From Candidatus Hodarchaeota archaeon (GTDB lineage: Archaea; Asgardarchaeota; Heimdallarchaeia; Hodarchaeales; YT1-039): a DNA stretch of 11,472 bases. Below, piece after piece: positions 6,961 to 11,472 of this stretch. Each line of letters begins with the position of its first letter. Positions within the stretch are counted from its first letter, which is position 1. The stretch is taken from contig JAEOTF010000487.1 in NCBI GenBank assembly GCA_016840025.1, positions 1 to 11,472 on the forward strand, read 5' to 3'. A program made the position numbers and the translations under genes. The notes under the pieces were generated by a model. The model worked only from the letters and a program-made list of their open reading frames with translations, searched no databases and was not told the origin of the DNA.

Positions 6961-7185
6961 CCAATCACACCCCTCTGAGCGTCTGTTGAGCCCCACTTTC
7001 TAAACAATCTGAAAGTTCAAGGGTGGTACAAAAAAAACACACAACAAGGGAGATTTTCATCTATTTCATTAAACGATAGCTGAAAAAATCAATATTGCGA
7101 AAAAGGGGAAAATGAAAAATCTGATAGAGGATCGAAAGAGTTAGCCTCGTAATCTTCAGAATCATAAAACATTATTACTGGCTTT
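6961..7185. other. intergenic gap between transposase and surface-protein genes
   Basis: About 225 bp without a gene. It contains an A-run at about 7030-7037 and A-tracts at 7083-7119 that read as T-tracts after the stop of the surface-protein gene on the minus strand. A small direct repeat TGAGC occurs twice around 6975-6991. Nothing else was recognised. Confidence 0.5.
7083..7119 (-). terminator. oligo-T terminator of the hydrolase/surface-protein unit
   Basis: On the minus strand this reads as four short T tracts (5, 4, about 5 and 6 T) within 40 nt, some 70-100 nt after the surface-protein stop codon. There is no hairpin. This matches the oligo-T terminators used by archaeal RNA polymerase. 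Confidence 0.4.
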
Positions 7186-9096
7186 CTAGTAGCGGTTATT
7201 GGAGTTCTCTTCCGTAGCGTCGAGGAACGAGCCTTCATGTACCATGAATTCTTTGACCTTTTGTAACCGTATTAGTTGAAATTCCTCATATGTTTCGGTT
7301 AGTGAGGTAACAATGGTCTCAAATGGGGTTAAATCGGGACGAAGAAAGAAAGGAAGCCACTTACGGGATACATAGCGGCGCATAGTTTGAAGAATCTGTG
7401 TGCAGTCCAAAAAGAGTTGTTTAATCTCTTCGGTCGCTTTTTCCAACTCTTTCAGGTTGTCAAGGCTATGAAAAGCTCTTGCATCAGCATAAAACCGCTC
7501 TGCTTGCTGCTCTAACTGCTGGAGTTGCCGTTTTCGTTGGCGGTGAAGTTCGGGCAATTTGAAAGCAATGACCCCCACCCATGGACCTAGCACCGGCAGG
7601 CTAAGGGATCCCACTAGCAGCAACCGAGTTAGTGGATTGTCCCACTTTTTGCGGGGATTGCCCCACCAGCCCTGATCCAGTCCATCGGGGAAGAAATCGT
7701 CGTCTGTATCAGCGTCATAGGGATCGGTACCAGTTCGGTATTCTTGAAAATTAGTTAACCCATCCCCATCGGGGTCGAGTGTCGCATCGAGAGGGTCTGT
7801 CACGTTCAATTCCATGAGATACTCCCAGAGATTGGGCATTTGATCTCCATCATAATCAGTTGCAGCGTCGTTCAAAGTGACATTTAATCCGACTTGATAC
7901 TCCCAGCCATTTGGCATCCCATCCTCATCGAAATCCAAGATATCGGGCAGAGGATACAGATCGGTCGCATTTGCGGAACCTGCAAGTGGATATCTTTCAG
8001 TATCATTATAATCTAACCAATAATTACCTTGCTTAGTAGAAGAATCACTCCAAGTATTGTTAATACCATTATCTTGAGCTTGAATAGAGCCATTATTATT
8101 CCCGAGGAAAGTATTGTGATGGAGATGGTTGTTAGCTCCAGACGAAAGAGAAATTCCATGGCGAATATTCTCAATGAAGAGATTATCGGTAATTTGACAA
8201 GCCTCGGGAGGAGAAGCTGCACCCCAGTCATCATGCCATATGGATATACCAATCTGATTTTGGTGACAAATATTATTCTGAATAATTATGGTACTTGAAT
8301 CTAAAATATCAATACCAGGACCGCCATTTAGGTGGCAACTGTTGTTAGCTGCTGTTATATTATGTGACCCGAACAGTCTGATACCCGCATCAATATTTTG
8401 AGTACAAAGATTATTTGTGATCATTGAAGAAGCAGACAGTACAAAGAGGATACCACTGAGAGTAGAGAACTGCGTGCGACTACTAATTGGTTCCCCGAAG
8501 GAGAGCGATAAAGGGGTATTTTGGGTACAAAAGTTATTCATCACCATTAAATTAGCAGACCTATAGATGCGGATACCAAACCAATTTAGATAACAGGTAT
8601 TATTGAATATAGTAACAAAGTCTGCGTTTCTAACCCCAATGTCAATATAATTATTCCAACAAAAATTATGACTGATTATAGCAGTATTTTCGGTTGCATT
8701 CTCAATATAAATGCCAGAAATATACATGACTTTCCCTGTTTGAACCCAGCAATTGCGGATAACAAAATGGGCGGTAGTATTACAAATATAGATCCCGTGA
8801 GTCCCGTTAGTGGTAATGTTCCATCCTTCTAGGATGTAGGGGTTAGAGGAAATTCCTGTGCCATTAATCGCCACAGCTGCGAGGGCAGTATCATTAGTGA
8901 CTTCAATAGGCGGATGAGGGGTATAAGAACTGGACTTACTCTTGGGAAGTATTGTTTCTTTAAAGAAGTTCTTTGTAGATCCTTGAGAAATAGACAAGTG
9001 TGAGGAATCAACACCAGATCTCAATGGTATTGTCAATCCGAATAAGGGGGCTAGAAGAAGAACCCCGATCAACAGGACTACGGGGCAGGGCTTCAT
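7186..9096 (-). CDS. membrane-anchored surface protein: NosD-type beta-helix, calcium repeats, TM, cytoplasmic coiled coil
   Basis: From the ATG at 9096 this is 636 residues. Order: a signal peptide (KPCPVVLLIGVLLLAPLFGL); a variable linker; a right-handed parallel beta-helix of roughly 22-residue coils over about residues 85-345, with asparagine and cysteine ladders (NFCWNN, NTCYLN, NFCTQN, NLCTQN, NSCHLN, NICHQN); three acidic thrombospondin-3/EF-like repeats (DFDEDGMPNGWE, DYDGDQMPNLWE, DPDGDGLTNFQE); a transmembrane segment (TRLLLVGSLSLPVLGPWVGVIAF); then RQRKR and a charged coiled coil of about 110 residues, presumably cytoplasmic. Many N-x-S/T sequons suggest glycosylation. An ATG at 9171 overlaps the upstream stop as ATGA and would allow translational coupling, but it puts 25 residues before the signal peptide; 9114 is a third option. 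I prefer 9096 because TATA-like sequences lie 20-40 bp upstream. It may be an adhesin or sensor; the ligand is unknown. Confidence 0.85.
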   Translation of the reverse strand: MKPCPVVLLIGVLLLAPLFGLTIPLRSGVDSSHLSISQGSTKNFFKETILPKSKSSSYTPHPPIEVTNDTALAAVAINGTGISSNPYILEGWNITTNGTHGIYICNTTAHFVIRNCWVQTGKVMYISGIYIENATENTAIISHNFCWNNYIDIGVRNADFVTIFNNTCYLNWFGIRIYRSANLMVMNNFCTQNTPLSLSFGEPISSRTQFSTLSGILFVLSASSMITNNLCTQNIDAGIRLFGSHNITAANNSCHLNGGPGIDILDSSTIIIQNNICHQNQIGISIWHDDWGAASPPEACQITDNLFIENIRHGISLSSGANNHLHHNTFLGNNNGSIQAQDNGINNTWSDSSTKQGNYWLDYNDTERYPLAGSANATDLYPLPDILDFDEDGMPNGWEYQVGLNVTLNDAATDYDGDQMPNLWEYLMELNVTDPLDATLDPDGDGLTNFQEYRTGTDPYDADTDDDFFPDGLDQGWWGNPRKKWDNPLTRLLLVGSLSLPVLGPWVGVIAFKLPELHRQRKRQLQQLEQQAERFYADARAFHSLDNLKELEKATEEIKQLFLDCTQILQTMRRYVSRKWLPFFLRPDLTPFETIVTSLTETYEEFQLIRLQKVKEFMVHEGSFLDATEENSNNRY

Positions 9097-9111
9097 GGCG
9101 TTCACATCTGA

Positions 9112-9139
9112 CATTATAAAGATTGAAGTTTTTATAATG
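9112..9139. promoter_or_regulatory. dyad TATA-like element before the surface-protein gene
   Basis: CATTATAAA (9112-9120) and TTTATAATG (9131-9139) form a perfect 9-bp inverted repeat with a 10-bp spacer. On the minus strand the distal arm reads TTATAAAA, well placed as a TATA box for a transcript starting just before the ATG at 9096. It may be an internal promoter, an operator, or both. Confidence 0.4.
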
Positions 9140-9167
9140 CTATCTGGTTGGAATGCAAAGAGAAACC

Positions 9168-10118
9168 TCATTTATCCAATAAGAATCTCATTATTTCCTG
9201 TAAAATCTCATCAAAGTTTGGCGGAAACATATGTCCAGTGCCAACCGATTCATAGAAGAGATATTTTATACTGTGTTTCTGCAAAAGGTTTACAAATTCC
9301 TTGCATGGTTCGTAACTGCTGTCGTGTGTCCCAGTCACAAGACAACATTTAATTTTTTGATTTATGAGTTGATTAAGACTTGTACTGAATTTAGGCGGTT
9401 CAATAACATGCGGAATAACTGCAATCACACCTTTCACAGGAAATTTGGGTTTAAGAAAGGTAGCTTCTAGAGCTAATTGACCCCCGAGTGATGCGCCAGA
9501 GAGAAAGACATTCGTAGGATCGATATTGTATTTTTCTTTTAGCTCGGAGAAAGTTTGCTCAAGTTCTTCTAAACTTAGGTCAATATCCCGCCAAGTATAG
9601 CTATTTAACCCGAATAATTGAGAGGACTGGGGAAGTGCTAAGAGAACTCCTGTGTTCAAAACAACGTCTTTCCAATAGGGCTCAAATTCGTCAATATTGC
9701 TATTATGCCAGTGTAAGGCAATAAGTAATGGGTAGGATTTGGCAGGATCATAATCTGGCGGTTCACGAACAACCCATTTGCGTTTGGATTGTTTTCGTTC
9801 TTCTTCGAAACATTGCTGGAATTTCTTCAGAATATTTTGAAATCGGGGATTTGACTTCAATGACTCTATATTAGGGAATTCATCAAGTTCATTTGCTGAG
9901 TACCAAGCGCCCTTCTCAAGTGCTTCTTCGAGAGTTGTAATAACGTCCTCAATCTGATTGAGAGCCGCTTGAGAGTAGGCTAAATTATAATGAGAAGCGA
10001 TATATCGATCTGGAAATTGATCTCGAATTTCTTTCGCAATCTCGAGAGCTTTCGGGAAATTTTCTTCCTCAAAATACTTTTGTAGTTCATTACGAATTTT
10101 TTGATAATCATTAGCCAT
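9168..10118 (-). CDS. TPR-alpha/beta hydrolase (esterase/phospholipase-like)
   Basis: This is a 316-residue cytoplasmic protein without a signal peptide. Residues about 5-75 form one to two TPR-like helical repeats (KALEIAKEIRDQFPDRYIA, then NLAYSQAALNQIEDVITTLEEALEKG), and a charged linker follows. Residues about 118-316 are an alpha/beta hydrolase of the carboxylesterase/phospholipase type: YPLLIALHWHNSN (oxyanion region), VLLALPQSSQ, the nucleophile elbow SGASLGG (Ser210), VTGTHDSSYE (Asp266) and GTGHMFP (His296). That is a complete Ser-Asp-His triad in normal order. Its substrate cannot be read from sequence; an ester of a lipid or metabolite is likely. Its stop overlaps the most upstream possible ATG of the surface-protein gene by 4 nt (ATGA), so the two are probably one operon. 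No Shine-Dalgarno precedes the ATG, but TATTTAA lies about 27-33 bp upstream, fitting a leaderless start. Confidence 0.85.
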   Translation of the reverse strand: MANDYQKIRNELQKYFEEENFPKALEIAKEIRDQFPDRYIASHYNLAYSQAALNQIEDVITTLEEALEKGAWYSANELDEFPNIESLKSNPRFQNILKKFQQCFEEERKQSKRKWVVREPPDYDPAKSYPLLIALHWHNSNIDEFEPYWKDVVLNTGVLLALPQSSQLFGLNSYTWRDIDLSLEELEQTFSELKEKYNIDPTNVFLSGASLGGQLALEATFLKPKFPVKGVIAVIPHVIEPPKFSTSLNQLINQKIKCCLVTGTHDSSYEPCKEFVNLLQKHSIKYLFYESVGTGHMFPPNFDEILQEIMRFLLDK

Positions 10119-10518
10119 TCAGAACACTCTGCCTATAGCAGTTAAATAGAACAACTGTCGTAGCAGACTGAGCTATATCTTTAAATCTTTTGGAAAAGAT
10201 TTTTTCATCAGAGAACGCTTCTTAAGAACTAACTGACAATAATTGCCCTTTTAGCTAGTATATTCAAGTGAAAAGAGATATATTGGTTAGATAACTACTC
10301 TGATAACACATTTCCATAAATTTCCTTTCCAAGAGTCTAGGTTAATATTCCATTCATGATGGTAAGATAGTGTATTTTATGTGAAAGGTGCGAGATGTGA
10401 AAAAGTAAGTCCATTTAAGGTTGAAATGATGTGAAAATAGAGGTTGTGAGAGGTATTTTTAGACACATGTCAAGTTATTGAAAATGTCGAGAACATCTTT
10501 CAGAATTGAAGCAAAAAA
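10119..10518. other. divergent intergenic region, 400 bp
   Basis: This region separates the hydrolase (-) from the cysteine-rich gene (+). It contains a TATA-like TATTTAA (minus strand, near 10143-10151), a 20-bp dyad at 10183-10202, and three copies of ATGTGAAA at 10379, 10395 and 10429 upstream of the plus-strand gene. No open frame or RNA gene was recognised. Confidence 0.5.
10183..10202. promoter_or_regulatory. dyad, possible operator of the hydrolase operon
   Basis: AAATCTTTT and AAAAGATTT are perfect 9-bp arms around GG, lying 65-85 bp upstream of the hydrolase ATG and just upstream of its TATA-like box. This is a suitable place for an activator or repressor dimer. T-rich sequence follows on the plus strand, so a stem-loop terminator is the other reading, but no plus-strand gene precedes it. 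Confidence 0.35.
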
Positions 10519-10863
10519 ATGTTGGTGCTTTTTATTCAATTTATAAAAAATAGACTGATGACCGCACTAATAAGCCCGATTAATAAAGCGACAACTTGCC
10601 AGTATTACTCGCGGATTGGAAGTTGCAAAATTCTGAAAGTAGATTTGCTTCAGTGCCCTGAGAGATGTTCTTTTTATAAAATGGGAAAACAAGAGGAAAC
10701 ATCATCTCGTGAATTAGCCGATGAGTGTTGTTATCTTCAATATGAAGGCGATTATGCTATTTGTTGTTTGAAAGGAGAAATCGTCACGTCCTGTGCGGGG
10801 TGTCAATCGACCGACTCGATTAATAACTATCTACCTTATCCTGATATGAGCGAATTCATCTAG
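10519..10863 (+). CDS. small cysteine-rich protein, putative metal binder
   Basis: I do not recognise a family. The frame codes for 114 residues with ten cysteines, at 27, 36, 46, 50, 70, 71, 82, 83, 92 and 95. They fall in CPERCSFY (C-x3-C), two CC pairs eleven residues apart (DECCYL and AICCLK), and SCAGCQ (C-x2-C). Such spacing suggests zinc or Fe-S binding; disulfides are less likely because there is no clear signal peptide. The CSFYK string resembles the C-x-FYK ending of small cysteine-cluster proteins known from anaerobes (recollection, unverified). The start is uncertain: the ATG at 10519 gives a hydrophobic lead (MLVLFIQFI), while the ATG at 10558 removes it. Neither has a Shine-Dalgarno. 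A hairpin/T-tract follows at 10953-10974. Its convergent neighbour is an iron permease, which may or may not be relevant. Confidence 0.6.
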   Translation: MLVLFIQFIKNRLMTALISPINKATTCQYYSRIGSCKILKVDLLQCPERCSFYKMGKQEETSSRELADECCYLQYEGDYAICCLKGEIVTSCAGCQSTDSINNYLPYPDMSEFI

Positions 10864-10952
10864 CGGTTATTCATTAATTTTTTTCAGTAACCAAGCCATG
10901 TTTTGACCGAGAACGAAATTTATTATATTATAAATTCTTAAAAAAATCATGT

Positions 10953-10974
10953 AAGTCTAGAGCTAGACTTTTTT
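10953..10974 (+). terminator. hairpin plus T-tract between convergent genes
   Basis: AAGTCTAG-AG-CTAGACTT forms an 8-bp perfect stem (realistically 6 bp with a 4-nt loop), ending in six T. It lies 90 bp after the cysteine-rich gene. On the minus strand the same stem is followed a few bases later by TTTTTTT (from 10940-10946), so it may also stop iron-permease transcripts. Confidence 0.6.
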
Positions 10975-11007
10975 AAATCTCAAACCTCCCCTATTCGGTC
11001 TTTTTTC

Positions 11008-11472
11008 TTAAGATCGGACTGGACGGGGATTATTAAAAAAGTGTGATCCTTTAGTAATCTGTAGATAGCTAGCAGCAATCATCAACCAATAACCTAGGTA
11101 TGAGATAAGTTCTAACAAAGAGGGGGTATCCTGATAACCAAATAAGGCTCTTAATAGAGAACCTAACCCATCATCTTTGTCGTTTAACAAACTACTAGTG
11201 TCCCATAGTGTTTCATTCCATGATTCAGTAGACGTACCAAACCATCCTAACTCTTGAAATTCATGAATACCATGTGAAAACAGTCCTGCTGCGAATAAGA
11301 TCAATAAAATGCTTGTCACATTGAAAAAACGGCGTAAATCGAGTTTAATCGATCCTTGAAAGAAGCCAATCCCGAAGATAATTGCAATAAAGATTCCTAA
11401 TACTCCACTGAAGAGTACTGCGCTCCAAGGTTCACTTGTGGTAACGCCTGCAAGGAAAAGAACAGTTTCAAT
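11008..11472 (-). CDS. FTR1-family high-affinity iron permease, 3' part
   Basis: This is the C-terminal 154 residues of an FTR1/EfeU-type ferric iron permease, a multi-spanning membrane protein. The frame is open to the window edge and begins IETVLFLAGV, the end of the second REGxE iron-binding motif of the family (the R-E-G lies outside the window). After it come a membrane segment (AVLFSGVLGIFIAIIFGIGFF), the FFNVTSILLILFAAGLFSHGIHEFQE helix typical of FTR1, WDTSSLL, GLGSLLRALFGY and a last helix, LISYLGYWLMIAASYL. A GTG at 11319 could be mistaken for a start but is internal. Partner genes (multicopper oxidase, or EfeO/EfeB types) would lie outside if present. It converges on the cysteine-rich gene. 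Confidence 0.9.
   Translation of the reverse strand: METVLFLAGVTTSEPWSAVLFSGVLGIFIAIIFGIGFFQGSIKLDLRRFFNVTSILLILFAAGLFSHGIHEFQELGWFGTSTESWNETLWDTSSLLNDKDDGLGSLLRALFGYQDTPSLLELISYLGYWLMIAASYLQITKGSHFFNNPRPVRS

Noticed and set aside
8029..8298. 89-codon open frame on the plus strand inside the beta-helix gene
   Set aside because: It lies antisense to the repeated coils and has no domain or start signals.
9095..9470. Plus-strand open frames antisense to the hydrolase and surface-protein start
   Set aside because: They are shadows of the minus-strand genes. The hydrolase frame has a full catalytic triad.
10904..11000. GACCGA and TCGGTC before a T run, as a second terminator
   Set aside because: The arms are only 6 bp and about 90 nt apart. 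The hairpin at 10953-10974 explains termination better.
2052..11016. TCTTAAGATCGG found at 2052-2063 and again at 11005-11016
   Set aside because: A single 12-base match in 11 kb is expected by chance, and the surroundings differ.

Overview
The window looks like a moderately AT-rich piece of an archaeal chromosome, and an Asgard-type lineage is plausible. This is inferred from gene content and signal style, not from a marker gene: TATA-box/leaderless-style starts, oligo-T tracts after genes, and a NosD-type beta-helix surface protein with D-x-D-x-D-G repeats, one transmembrane segment and a cytoplasmic coiled coil. The 6-phosphofructokinase and the ZmaR-like acetyltransferase are bacterial in style, so a bacterial host cannot be strictly excluded.

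Layout. (1) 1-1721: sugar metabolism. The 3' end of an alpha-glucan phosphorylase (+) faces an ATP-type 6-phosphofructokinase (-) across about 50 bp. Together they would take storage glucan into glycolysis. (2) 1722-2100: gap with no convincing gene. (3) 2101-4514: a GCS2-family carboxylate-amine ligase (-) and an N-formylglutamate amidohydrolase-like protein (+), divergent from a 95-bp spacer with one palindromic TATATATA. One family makes amide bonds and the other breaks them. (4) 4553-5659: a ZmaR-like GNAT acetyltransferase with a good Shine-Dalgarno. Its last codons run into an 87% identical copy of the tail of the upstream amidohydrolase gene. That relic stays open in the original frame up to 5756. 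(5) 5835-6914: an IS4-superfamily transposase (-) with an intact catalytic signature, whose element ends I could not define. (6) 7186-10118: a two-gene minus-strand unit. A TPR-alpha/beta hydrolase is followed, with a 4-nt ATGA overlap at the furthest possible start, by a large surface beta-helix/calcium-repeat/TM/coiled-coil protein. Dyad sequences lie upstream of both genes. (7) 10519-11472: a small ten-cysteine protein (+) converges, across a hairpin/T-tract terminator, on the 3' half of an FTR1-type iron permease (-) that runs off the window.

The most interesting items are the duplicated amidohydrolase tail that forms the acetyltransferase's C-terminal end, the divergent ligase/amidase pair, and the hydrolase plus surface-receptor-like operon. 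No RNA genes, CRISPR arrays or phage genes were seen.
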